A DNA stretch of 7,849 nt from Bacteroidota bacterium (GTDB lineage: Bacteria; Bacteroidota; Bacteroidia; Bacteroidales; PXBB01): positions 1-7,849 of the forward strand of contig JAKIYU010000116.1 of the NCBI GenBank assembly GCA_022708385.1, written 5' to 3'. Position 1 is the first letter of the stretch, and each line of letters begins with the position of its first letter. Position numbers and translations under genes: made by a program. Of the stretch, positions 1 to 6,364 are shown in pieces. Below the pieces are notes generated by a model. It was not told where the DNA came from, made no database searches, and saw only the letters and a list, made by a program, of their open reading frames with translations.

Positions 1-555
1 GAAGATATTGCCCCTGTCATTAAAAATAATGTAGGTAATATTCTTTTGCAATTACAAGCCCGCTACGGTGTGTACGCCTGTACCGGAAATCATGAGTACA
101 TTGGCAGCGCCTGCAAGGCTAAACAATATCTGAAAGAACATAATGTAAATGTCATCGAAGATACTGTTCTGCTTATTGATAGCAGTTTCTACATTGCCGG
201 TAGGGAAGATATAGCTATGAAACAATTCATTAAAAAACAACGCAAAAGCCTTAAGCAATTATTGTCAGGAGTTGATTTTTCATTTCCAGTAATTCTCCTC
301 GACCACCAGCCTTTCCGACTTAGCGAGGTAGCTGAAGCGGGCGTTGACCTGCAGTTGTCAGGCCACACACACCACGGGCAGATATGGCCGTTTAATTATA
401 TCACTAAGGCTATTTATGAAGTAAGCGCAGGGTACCTGCTTAAAGGCAACACCCATATTTACGTGTCATCTGGTATTGGCGGTTGGGGGCCGCCCATTCG
501 TACCAACAGCAAACCGGAAATCGTAAATATTTCCCTTAAATTTGTCAATCATTAA
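1..555 (+). CDS. Calcineurin-like metallophosphoesterase, C-terminal part (5' end outside window)
   Basis: The frame is open from base 1 to the TAA at 553-555, giving 184 visible residues; the TTG at 46 is an internal Leu codon, not a start. Seen: the metal-binding motif GNHE (visible residues 29-32), a second His block LDHQP (about 100-104) and GHTHHGQ (121-127), followed by a glycine-rich WGPP segment and a closing PEIVNISL strand. This order is typical of the C-terminal two thirds of YkuE/YaeI-like phosphoesterases. The N-terminal DxH and GDxxD motifs should lie just left of the window. Family members are often anchored by N-terminal membrane helices and hydrolyse phosphodiester or lipid-linked phosphate substrates, but the substrate here cannot be read. 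A 96-base AT-rich gap separates it from the transketolase gene, so it probably ends its own unit. The family call is firm; the exact role is unknown. Confidence 0.88.
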   Translation, partial: EDIAPVIKNNVGNILLQLQARYGVYACTGNHEYIGSACKAKQYLKEHNVNVIEDTVLLIDSSFYIAGREDIAMKQFIKKQRKSLKQLLSGVDFSFPVILLDHQPFRLSEVAEAGVDLQLSGHTHHGQIWPFNYITKAIYEVSAGYLLKGNTHIYVSSGIGGWGPPIRTNSKPEIVNISLKFVNH

Positions 556-651
556 CTCATTAAAATTGAAGTATTTTAATAAATGTTAGTAAATATTTAA
601 TCATTTTACAATATTATACTTTAATTTAGGCACCTGAAAAAAATATGAAAA
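556..651 (+). promoter_or_regulatory. AT-rich intergenic leader, probable promoter region of the transketolase cluster
   Basis: This strongly AT-rich gap separates the phosphoesterase from the transketolase cluster. It holds an all-A/T inverted repeat (ATTAAAAT at 559-566, ATTTTAAT at 573-580, 6-base loop), which could be a weak transcript end. It also holds TAATTTAG at 622-629, one mismatch from the Bacteroidetes -7 element TAnnTTTG. I found no convincing TTG or TTTG partner at the expected distance upstream, so the exact promoter is uncertain. The start codon is preceded by an A-rich stretch rather than a Shine-Dalgarno sequence. Confidence 0.3.
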
Positions 652-1488
652 ATGAACGTAAATCTAAACGAAATTGCAAGCCAGGTCAGACGAGATGCTT
701 TGCGCATGATACATGCTGTTAATTCAGGCCACCCCGGCGGCTCCCTGGGATGTGCCGACCTGCTCGTAGCCCTCTATTTTAAAGTGATGAAACACAATGT
801 GAATTTCAATATGGACGGCAATGGCGAAGACCTTTTCTTCCTGTCAAATGGCCATATTGCGCCTGCCTGGTACAGTGTTCTTGCACGTTATGGCTATTTT
901 GACGTGAAAGAACTTAGTACACTCAGAAAATTAAACTCTCGCTTGCAAGGGCATCCCGCCACCGAAAAGAAACTGCCCGGTATCAGGATGGCTTCCGGCT
1001 CACTTGGTCAGGGTATCTCTGTGGCTATCGGCGCTGCCACAGCTAAAAAACTTAACAACGACCCACAACTGATTTTCTGCCTCACCGGTGATGGTGAACT
1101 GCAGGAAGGACAGATTTGGGAAGCCGCTATGTTCGCCGCTGCAAAAAAAGTGGACAACCTTATCGTAATAATTGATTATAACGGCAAACAGATTGATGGA
1201 CCCGTGGATGAAGTCCTCTCCCTAGGTGACTTAACCGCCAAATGGCATGCCTTCGGTTGGGATGTCCTCAATATGAATGGCAACAATATGGATGATGTCC
1301 TCAATACACTCGATGCTGCGATTGCTCATACTAAAAAAAATAAACCGGTCGTTATTATAATGAAAACTGAAATGGGCTTTGGCGTTGATTTTATGATGGG
1401 TACCCACAAATGGCACGGCGTTGCCCCTAACGATGAACAGTTGGCATCTGCCCTCAATCAGTTACCCGAAACACTTGGTGATTATTAA
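652..1488 (+). CDS. Transketolase, N-terminal subunit (thiamine-diphosphate binding)
   Basis: This 278-residue protein is the N-terminal half of a two-subunit transketolase, which moves two-carbon ketol units between sugar phosphates in the cytoplasmic non-oxidative pentose phosphate pathway. Seen in order: SGHPGG (residues 25-30), SNGHIAPAWY (65-74, matching the family's SxGHxxPALY), GHP (100-102), SGSLGQG (115-121), and the thiamine-diphosphate motif beginning GDGELQEGQ at 146 and ending at Asn177 in IDYNGKQ. The length is normal for a split N subunit. It ends naturally after GDY, so this is not a frameshifted full-length enzyme. The ATG at 652 gives the conserved N-terminus; the ATG at 645 is out of frame. 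Its 3' end overlaps the start of the VWA gene, and its partner subunit lies 1.4 kb downstream. Some split enzymes of this type act on other keto-sugars, but ordinary transketolase is the simplest reading. Confidence 0.95.
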   Translation: MNVNLNEIASQVRRDALRMIHAVNSGHPGGSLGCADLLVALYFKVMKHNVNFNMDGNGEDLFFLSNGHIAPAWYSVLARYGYFDVKELSTLRKLNSRLQGHPATEKKLPGIRMASGSLGQGISVAIGAATAKKLNNDPQLIFCLTGDGELQEGQIWEAAMFAAAKKVDNLIVIIDYNGKQIDGPVDEVLSLGDLTAKWHAFGWDVLNMNGNNMDDVLNTLDAAIAHTKKNKPVVIIMKTEMGFGVDFMMGTHKWHGVAPNDEQLASALNQLPETLGDY

Positions 1489-2884
1489 AACTTATATTTT
1501 GAAACTATTTTTACGCCATATAATTCTCTGCTTTTTAATAGGCTTTTCCTTTTATAGTAATGCACAGCGGCCTGTTGAAAACGATAAACCCGAGCCTTTG
1601 ACAAGAATACTTTTTCTTTTCGATGCTTCTCAAAGTATGTATGCCCGCTGGCAAAGCGATATGCGTATAAACATTGCACAAAAACTTCTTATTAACTTGC
1701 TCGATAGCCTGAAACACGTTGAAAATATCGAGCTGGCGCTCAGGGTTTATGGACATCAGAAAAAATTTCCTCCTCAGGATTGCGACGATACCAGACTGGA
1801 AGTCCCCTTCAGCAAAGGTAATGTCGAACGCATTAAAAATAAGCTCAAAGCTCTTGTGCCACGAGGCACCACACCCATTGCCATGTCCCTTGAAGCCGCT
1901 GCCAAAGATTTCACACCCTGCGATAATTGCCGTAACATAATCATTCTTATTACCGATGGCATTGAAGAATGCAGCGGTGACCCATGCGCCGTTTCCCGTG
2001 CCTTGCAGAAACAAGGCATCGTGCTCAGACCATTTGTTATTGGCATTGGACGCGATTTTTCTGCCGACTTTGAATGTGTTGGCGATTACTACGATGCTTC
2101 CAGCGAACAACAATTTGTCGATGCCCTTCGCGCAGTTATATCTCAGGCGCTTAACTCAACCACTCTTCAGGTCAACCTGCTTGATATTTACGGAAACCCA
2201 TCCGAAACCAATATCAATATGACTTTTTACGACAACTTTTCCGGACAGGTTAAATACAACTTTATTCATACCATGAATGCGAGAGGTGTACCCGATACCA
2301 TGGTGGTTGACCACCTTTCTTTATACGATATAGTTGTTCACTCTATCCCTGCTGTACGCAAAGATAGTGTCAGACTTATTGCAGGAAAACATAACACCGT
2401 AGCGATTGATGTGCCTCAGGGCTATCTTACACTCAAAGCCTCAGGTATGCCTTCCTATAAAGAACTTAAAGCGATTGTTAGAAAAAAAGGCACTATGGAA
2501 ACACTTTATGTGCAAACGTTTAATGAAATTCAAAAATACCTTGTAGGCAAATACGACCTCGAAATTTTATGCTTGCCTCGTATGTATATTAATGATGTAG
2601 AGATTTCACAAAACACCACCACTACGGTCGAAATTCCTCAACCCGGCGTTGTTGTTATCCAGCGCCCTGCAGCTGGTTATGGCAGCCTTTATATTGAAGA
2701 AAAAAATAAACTCACTTTGGTTCTCAACCTCTCCGAAAATATCACACAGGAATCTATTATTCTCCAACCCGGCAAATACAGGGTGGTATTCCGTACCAAA
2801 TTTTCATCCCGCACTTTTAATACTGTCGAAAAATCGTTTATTATCGAGTCCGGTAAAAGCCAGACTATAAAATTATTTATGTAA
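1478..2884 (+). CDS. Secreted von Willebrand factor A (VWA) domain protein between the transketolase halves
   Basis: With the GTG at 1478 as start the protein has 468 residues. Other starts are the ATGs at 1421 and 1433, deeper inside the transketolase gene, and the TTG at 1499. I prefer 1478 or 1499 because either puts a signal peptide at the very N-terminus: a basic stretch, the hydrophobic run IILCFLIGFSF, then SNAQ with likely cleavage near residue 30. The VWA domain spans about 42-225 and keeps the metal-ion-dependent adhesion site: DASQS at 49-53, Thr in PRGTTP (131 or 132), and Asp160 in ITDG. Six cysteines lie within it (102, 148, 151, 165, 170, 200), suggesting disulfides in the periplasm or at the surface. 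Residues 226-468 look beta-rich and I do not recognise a family there. VWA domains usually bind proteins in a metal-dependent way. The gene overlaps the upstream transketolase subunit and stops 9 bases before the downstream one, so all three are probably co-transcribed. Its role and ligand are unknown. Confidence 0.85.
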   Translation: MIIKTYILKLFLRHIILCFLIGFSFYSNAQRPVENDKPEPLTRILFLFDASQSMYARWQSDMRINIAQKLLINLLDSLKHVENIELALRVYGHQKKFPPQDCDDTRLEVPFSKGNVERIKNKLKALVPRGTTPIAMSLEAAAKDFTPCDNCRNIIILITDGIEECSGDPCAVSRALQKQGIVLRPFVIGIGRDFSADFECVGDYYDASSEQQFVDALRAVISQALNSTTLQVNLLDIYGNPSETNINMTFYDNFSGQVKYNFIHTMNARGVPDTMVVDHLSLYDIVVHSIPAVRKDSVRLIAGKHNTVAIDVPQGYLTLKASGMPSYKELKAIVRKKGTMETLYVQTFNEIQKYLVGKYDLEILCLPRMYINDVEISQNTTTTVEIPQPGVVVIQRPAAGYGSLYIEEKNKLTLVLNLSENITQESIILQPGKYRVVFRTKFSSRTFNTVEKSFIIESGKSQTIKLFM

Positions 2885-2893
2885 ATTATTACA

Positions 2894-3850
2894 ATGAAGA
2901 CATACGAAATACTTTCAAAAAAAGACACCCGCTCAGGTTTTGGTGAAGGCCTGTACGAAGCAGCTGTAAAAAATAAAAATGTGGTTGCCTTGTGTGCAGA
3001 CCTAATTGGTTCATTAAAGATGAATGCATTTGTCAAAGAATTTCCTGATAGGTTCATTCAAACGGGCATTGCCGAAGCTAACATGATAGGTATTGCCGCC
3101 GGCTTAACTATTGGCGGAAAAATACCTTTCGCAGGAACTTTTGCCAATTTTGCAACAGGCAGGGTTTATGACCAGATCAGACAATCGGTGGCTTATGCCG
3201 GAAAAAATGTAAAGATTTGCGCCTCTCATGCCGGCCTTACCCTTGGTGAAGATGGCGCCACACACCAGATACTCGAAGATATTGGACTCATGAAAATGCT
3301 GCCCAATATGTATGTCATTAATACTTGCGATTTTAACCAAACAAAAGCAGCAACTTTGGCCATTGCCGATTATGTCGGCCCCGTTTATCTGAGGTTTGGA
3401 AGACCGGTAGTACCTAATTTTATTCCCGAAAATATGCCCTTCGAAATCGGGAAAGGCATCGTCCTTAACGAAGGCCGCGATGTAAGTATATTTGCCACAG
3501 GCCACCTCGTATGGAAGGCCATCGAAGCAGGACATATTCTTGCTACTCAAGGCATCGATGCCGAGATTATTAATTTGCATACCATTAAACCTTTGGACGA
3601 AAAACGTGTCTTATCCTCTGTAAGCAAAACCTCTTGTGCTGTGATTGCTGAAGAACATCAGCTTTTCGGTGGCCTGGGCGAAAGCATCGCCTCATTGTGT
3701 GCAGCATCACGTCCCGTTCCTATGGAGTTTGTTGCTGTAAGGGACGTCTTCGGACAAAGTGGTACACCGGAAGAACTGATGGTGAAATACAGACTCGACA
3801 CACCAGACATTGTAAGTGCCGCTCTGAAAGTCATTACCCGGAAACAATAA
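2894..3850 (+). CDS. Transketolase, C-terminal subunit (pyrimidine-binding half)
   Basis: This 318-residue protein is the partner of the N-terminal transketolase subunit at 652-1488; the two should form one cytoplasmic enzyme. Seen: TRSGFGEGL near the start (12-20), then FIQTGIAEANM (54-64) carrying Glu61, which in this family contacts the thiamine ring and activates the cofactor. Next come GTFANFATGRVYDQIRQ (81-97) and SHAGLTLGEDGATHQ (111-125), both conserved in transketolase and 1-deoxyxylulose-5-phosphate synthase C-terminal halves. The C-terminal transketolase domain follows from about residue 185, including EEHQLFGGLGE. The length is normal for a split subunit. The ATG at 2894 lies 9 bases after the VWA stop and is preceded by an A/T-rich stretch without a Shine-Dalgarno sequence, so coupled translation is plausible. 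A full-length DXS is excluded because the N and C halves are separate genes of transketolase size. Confidence 0.94.
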   Translation: MKTYEILSKKDTRSGFGEGLYEAAVKNKNVVALCADLIGSLKMNAFVKEFPDRFIQTGIAEANMIGIAAGLTIGGKIPFAGTFANFATGRVYDQIRQSVAYAGKNVKICASHAGLTLGEDGATHQILEDIGLMKMLPNMYVINTCDFNQTKAATLAIADYVGPVYLRFGRPVVPNFIPENMPFEIGKGIVLNEGRDVSIFATGHLVWKAIEAGHILATQGIDAEIINLHTIKPLDEKRVLSSVSKTSCAVIAEEHQLFGGLGESIASLCAASRPVPMEFVAVRDVFGQSGTPEELMVKYRLDTPDIVSAALKVITRKQ

Positions 3851-3858
3851 GCAAAAGG

Positions 3859-3879
3859 CTTAATGCTTGCAGCATTAAG
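3859..3879 (+). other. Perfect 9-bp hairpin between transketolase C subunit and sigma factor gene
   Basis: CTTAATGCT (3859-3867) and AGCATTAAG (3871-3879) are perfect inverted repeats around a 3-base loop, filling half of the 40-base gap before the sigma factor ATG at 3891. No T-run follows (the next bases are ATTAAACCTC), so it is a poor intrinsic terminator. It could be an RNA processing or stability element that sets the transketolase message apart from the sigma message, or a small dyad operator. The pairing is seen directly; the function is inference. Confidence 0.45.
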
Positions 3880-3890
3880 ATTAAACCTCA

Positions 3891-4439
3891 ATGACCACCC
3901 TTTCGGATAACGAATTGCTCGATATGTACGCTGCCAAGGCCACAAAGACTGAAGCTTTTAAGCTATTGGTGCTGAAATATCAACGGCCTGTTTACTGGCA
4001 TATCAGGCACATGGTTATCCGGCACGAAGATGCTGACGACATTACACAGGAAACCTTTATTAAAATTTGGCGACACCTCGATAGCTTTAAAAGAGCTTCT
4101 AAACTCTACACCTGGATTTATAAAATTGCTTTAAATGAAGTGGTTACGTTCCTGAAAAGAAAAAACAGATATACCTTCCTTTCTTTCAACGACTGGGAAA
4201 AACATTTGTCCGAAACCCTTGCCGACGACAACTTCTTCAGCGGTGATGCCGCACAGCTTAAATTGCATAAAGCCATCCTGACTCTGCCCCGCAAGCAAAG
4301 GATTATTTTTAATATGAAATATTTCGACAACCTGAGTTATGAAGATATTTCAGACGTTTTGAAAACATCGGTTGGCGCACTGAAAGCCTCATACCATCAT
4401 GCCGTAAAAAAAATTGAAAAAAATATCGGTGCATTTTAA
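3891..4439 (+). CDS. ECF-type RNA polymerase sigma factor (sigma-70 family)
   Basis: This 182-residue protein fits the usual size of extracytoplasmic-function sigma factors, which direct RNA polymerase to stress or envelope promoters. Region 2 is seen at about residues 23-92, with the core-binding and -10 recognition signature DADDITQETFIKIWRHLDSF (47-66) and the following YTWIYKIALNEV. A variable acidic linker runs to about 122. Region 4, a helix-turn-helix for the -35 element, spans about 124-178, with LPRKQRIIF, YEDISDVLKTSVGALKASY and a basic end. There are no extra domains. The ATG at 3891 gives a standard N-terminus. It is followed after 89 bases by a small membrane protein and then a Spy-like periplasmic protein, an arrangement that suggests a membrane-controlled stress sigma factor. 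It may be transcribed from its own promoter inside the transketolase gene or by read-through; the sequence does not decide. Confidence 0.92.
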   Translation: MTTLSDNELLDMYAAKATKTEAFKLLVLKYQRPVYWHIRHMVIRHEDADDITQETFIKIWRHLDSFKRASKLYTWIYKIALNEVVTFLKRKNRYTFLSFNDWEKHLSETLADDNFFSGDAAQLKLHKAILTLPRKQRIIFNMKYFDNLSYEDISDVLKTSVGALKASYHHAVKKIEKNIGAF

Positions 4440-4474
4440 ACCTTTGCATATCCTGGCTATTCTAACATTATAGA

Positions 4475-4502
4475 AACTTGATTTCCCTCATGGAACTTGA
4501 TT
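4475..4502 (+). repeat. Two direct repeats of AACTTGATT, 19 bases apart
   Basis: AACTTGATT occurs at 4475-4483 and again at 4494-4502, both in the 89-base gap between the sigma factor and the membrane protein gene. The second copy is preceded by GG, making GGAACTT, which resembles the -35 element of E. coli sigma-E promoters. The 19-base spacing is near two helical turns, so the copies could be a paired protein site or an internal promoter feeding the next genes. A 9-base repeat in an AT-rich gap can arise by chance, so this is tentative. Confidence 0.3.
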
Positions 4503-4528
4503 CTGAATTTTTCTAAATAAAAATATTT

Positions 4529-4933
4529 ATGATGAACGAACCCTTTAAAACACCCAAAGGTTATTTTGAAAACCTCCCTGATGAGATTCAGAGCCGGTGT
4601 TTAACTAAAACCGAAAACCCTAAACGCACTGTATATATGAGATTGGCTTCCTGGGCGGCTATTTTGATACCGGTGCTGGTTATGCTTTTTGTATTTATAA
4701 ACCGCTATACGACCCCTGATATATGCCCTGATAAGTATGGCTGCAGCCTTTTGGATGACATTACTCTTATGGCAGAAACGCAGGGTATCGATGAAGATGA
4801 TATTGTAGAATTTATTGTAGGCACCGGCACAGTATATGGTTCATTAAACACGGAAAGTCAGGAAGAAATTGCAGATTATTTAAATAGCGAAACAGATAAT
4901 TATCACGATATTTCAGAATTAATGAATTATTAA
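4529..4933 (+). CDS. Small single-pass membrane protein, probable regulator (anti-sigma-like) of the sigma factor
   Basis: This 134-residue protein has three visible parts. A short N-terminal stretch carries FKTPKGYFENLPDEI (residues 6-20), a motif I recognise from small Bacteroidetes proteins next to ECF sigma genes. One membrane helix spans about 38-57 (SWAAILIPVLVMLFVF in its core). An acidic tail of about 76 residues contains Cys66 and Cys72 and a cluster of Asp/Glu around 88-94. Basic residues before the helix suggest N-inside topology, placing the N-terminal motif where it could bind the sigma factor and the tail in the periplasm. It lacks the HxxxCxxC zinc motif of classical ZAS anti-sigma factors. 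The second Met codon at 4532 is an equally good start. Anti-sigma function is inferred from position, size and topology only. Confidence 0.72.
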   Translation: MMNEPFKTPKGYFENLPDEIQSRCLTKTENPKRTVYMRLASWAAILIPVLVMLFVFINRYTTPDICPDKYGCSLLDDITLMAETQGIDEDDIVEFIVGTGTVYGSLNTESQEEIADYLNSETDNYHDISELMNY

Positions 4934-4949
4934 CTTAAAAATTAAAACC

Positions 4950-5447
4950 ATGAAAACAAAATTTTTAACGTCTGTTATGCTCATATCTTTAATCAGTATA
5001 ATGACAGTTATGGCACAGGAAAGGGAAAAACCCCTGCAGCAAAAGAAAAAGCAACTCGAAATTCAGAAAATAGGGTATTTCACTGAGCACATGTCTCTTA
5101 CTGCCGAAGAAGCCCAGGCTTTTTGGCCCGTTTACAACGATTTTCAGAAAAAAAGGGAAGAACTGGCAGCAGAATTTAGGAAATTAAAAAAATCTCCTGC
5201 CACGGAGCTTGACAATCTTTCCGAAAAAGAGCTTAATGCGCTCGCCGATAGCGAAATTGAACATGCAAAAAAAATGCTCGAACTGAGGGTGCAGTTACAC
5301 GAAAATGTCAAAAAAGTATTACCTTTAAAAAAAGTTATTCTTTTATATGAAGCTGAAAAGGATTTTAAAAAACACCTGCTCAAAGATCTCAAAGTAGAGC
5401 AGAATAAAGCAAGGGGAAAACACCAGCAACAGCAAAAACAACAATAA
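4950..5447 (+). CDS. Spy/CpxP-like periplasmic protein ('sensor of ECF-type sigma factor' type)
   Basis: This 165-residue secreted protein has a clear signal peptide (residues 1-22, hydrophobic core LTSVMLISLISIMTV, cleavage near MA-Q). The mature part is highly charged and helical, with long Glu/Lys-rich stretches. The segment YFTEHMSLTAEEAQAFWPVY (43-62) matches the 'LTxEEAxxFWPVYN' motif common in Bacteroidetes proteins annotated as Spy/CpxP-like chaperones or sensors of ECF sigma factors. A second helical block (about 95-150) is followed by a Gln-rich tail. In enterobacteria, Spy and CpxP bind unfolded periplasmic proteins or tune envelope-stress signalling. Here the gene sits 16 bases after the membrane regulator and two genes after the sigma factor, supporting an envelope-stress role, which remains inference. 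The ATG at 4950 follows an A-rich leader. Confidence 0.82.
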   Translation: MKTKFLTSVMLISLISIMTVMAQEREKPLQQKKKQLEIQKIGYFTEHMSLTAEEAQAFWPVYNDFQKKREELAAEFRKLKKSPATELDNLSEKELNALADSEIEHAKKMLELRVQLHENVKKVLPLKKVILLYEAEKDFKKHLLKDLKVEQNKARGKHQQQQKQQ

Positions 5448-6344
5448 ATGTGGTCATCGTATTTAACAGGATTTAAAACTTTTCTTAAGATTGAAAAATC
5501 TCTTTCTCCCCATTCCGTCGAAGCCTATTTGAATGACATAAAAAAACTGACCGCATGGCTTGAAATAACCAACAGAAATTGTAGCCCCGGCGAGCTTCTC
5601 CTCAAGGATTTTCAGGATTTTTTGAAATGGATAAACGAGTTGGGGCTTAGTCCTAATTCACAGGCACGATTAATCTCCGGCATAAAAGCATTTTATCATT
5701 ATCTGCTCCTCGAAAATGTGATAACCACTGACCCAACCGAGCTGCTTGAAGGGCCTAAAACAGGTCGCAAACTTCCCGATGTGCTGGATGTAAATGAAAT
5801 AAATAAACTTATTAGTGCTATAGATTTGAGCAAACCCGAAGGTGAACGAAACAAAGCCATTCTCGAAACACTTTATAGTTGTGGCTTGAGGGTGTCGGAG
5901 TTGGTAAACCTTAAAATTTCAAATATATATTTTGATGAAGGATTTGTAAGAATTACCGGCAAAGGCAACAAGGAACGCCTCGTTCCCATTGGAAGCATAG
6001 CGCTGAAGCTCATCATAAGCTATCTCGAAAATATCAGGGTACATGTGCCCGTAAAGAAAACTTGCACGGACATTGTTTTCCTGAACAGAAGGGGTGATAA
6101 GCTTACAAGAGTGATGATATTCACCATAATTAAAAACCTGGCTGCATCCATAGGCCTGAAAAAGAAAATCAGCCCTCATACTTTCCGCCATTCTTTTGCC
6201 ACCCACCTTATTGAAGGCGGTGCCGACCTGAGAGCAGTGCAGGAAATGCTGGGCCACGAATCCATCACAACAACCGAAATTTATACCCACCTCGACAGGG
6301 AATATCTTCGCAGTACTATCTTGCAATACCATCCGCGAAATTAA
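5448..6344 (+). CDS. xerD: Tyrosine recombinase of the XerC/XerD family
   Basis: At 298 residues this matches the length of E. coli XerC and XerD. The N-terminal SAM-like DNA-binding domain covers about residues 1-95. The catalytic domain keeps every expected residue: Arg148 in SCGLRVSEL, Lys172 in GKGNKERLVPIG, His244 and Arg247 in HTFRHSFATHL, His270 in LGHESITTTEIYTH, and the nucleophile Tyr279. Xer recombinases resolve chromosome dimers at dif during division. No dif site is evident nearby and no transposon or integron features surround the gene, so a housekeeping Xer role is more likely than a mobile-element integrase. XerD is chosen over XerC by overall resemblance; XerC remains possible. 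The ATG directly follows the TAA of the Spy-like gene (TAAATG), implying co-transcription and probably coupled translation. Confidence 0.88.
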   Translation: MWSSYLTGFKTFLKIEKSLSPHSVEAYLNDIKKLTAWLEITNRNCSPGELLLKDFQDFLKWINELGLSPNSQARLISGIKAFYHYLLLENVITTDPTELLEGPKTGRKLPDVLDVNEINKLISAIDLSKPEGERNKAILETLYSCGLRVSELVNLKISNIYFDEGFVRITGKGNKERLVPIGSIALKLIISYLENIRVHVPVKKTCTDIVFLNRRGDKLTRVMIFTIIKNLAASIGLKKKISPHTFRHSFATHLIEGGADLRAVQEMLGHESITTTEIYTHLDREYLRSTILQYHPRN

Positions 6345-6364
6345 ATGGCTGCTCTTGCCCGGAA

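Noticed and set aside
559..580. Intrinsic terminator after the phosphoesterase gene
   Set aside because: The 8-bp stem is entirely A/T and no T-run follows, so it would be very weak. It is mentioned only as part of the leader region.
1535..2113. Minus-strand open frame of 192 codons opposite the VWA gene
   Set aside because: It is antisense to a conserved VWA domain, shows no recognisable domain and has no leader. It is a shadow of the plus-strand gene.
3104..3580. Minus-strand open frame of 158 codons opposite transketolase C subunit
   Set aside because: It lies wholly antisense to strongly conserved transketolase motifs and has no domain of its own.
652..3850. Transketolase pseudogene or frameshift broken by an inserted gene
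   Set aside because: Both halves have proper starts, natural ends, normal subunit lengths and all key motifs. A split enzyme is a known form of this family.
4492..4517. Complete sigma-E-type promoter (GGAACTT with a TCTAAA -10)
   Set aside because: The spacer is only 13 bases, shorter than expected, and a start here would leave almost no leader before the ATG at 4529. It is kept only as a possible repeat or operator.
5919..6332. Minus-strand open frame of 137 codons opposite the recombinase
   Set aside because: It is antisense to the catalytic region of the recombinase, where all active-site residues are intact on the plus strand.
5448..6344. Integrase of a mobile element
   Set aside because: There are no terminal repeats, tRNA target, transposase, phage genes or att-like duplications around it, and length and motifs fit housekeeping Xer proteins.
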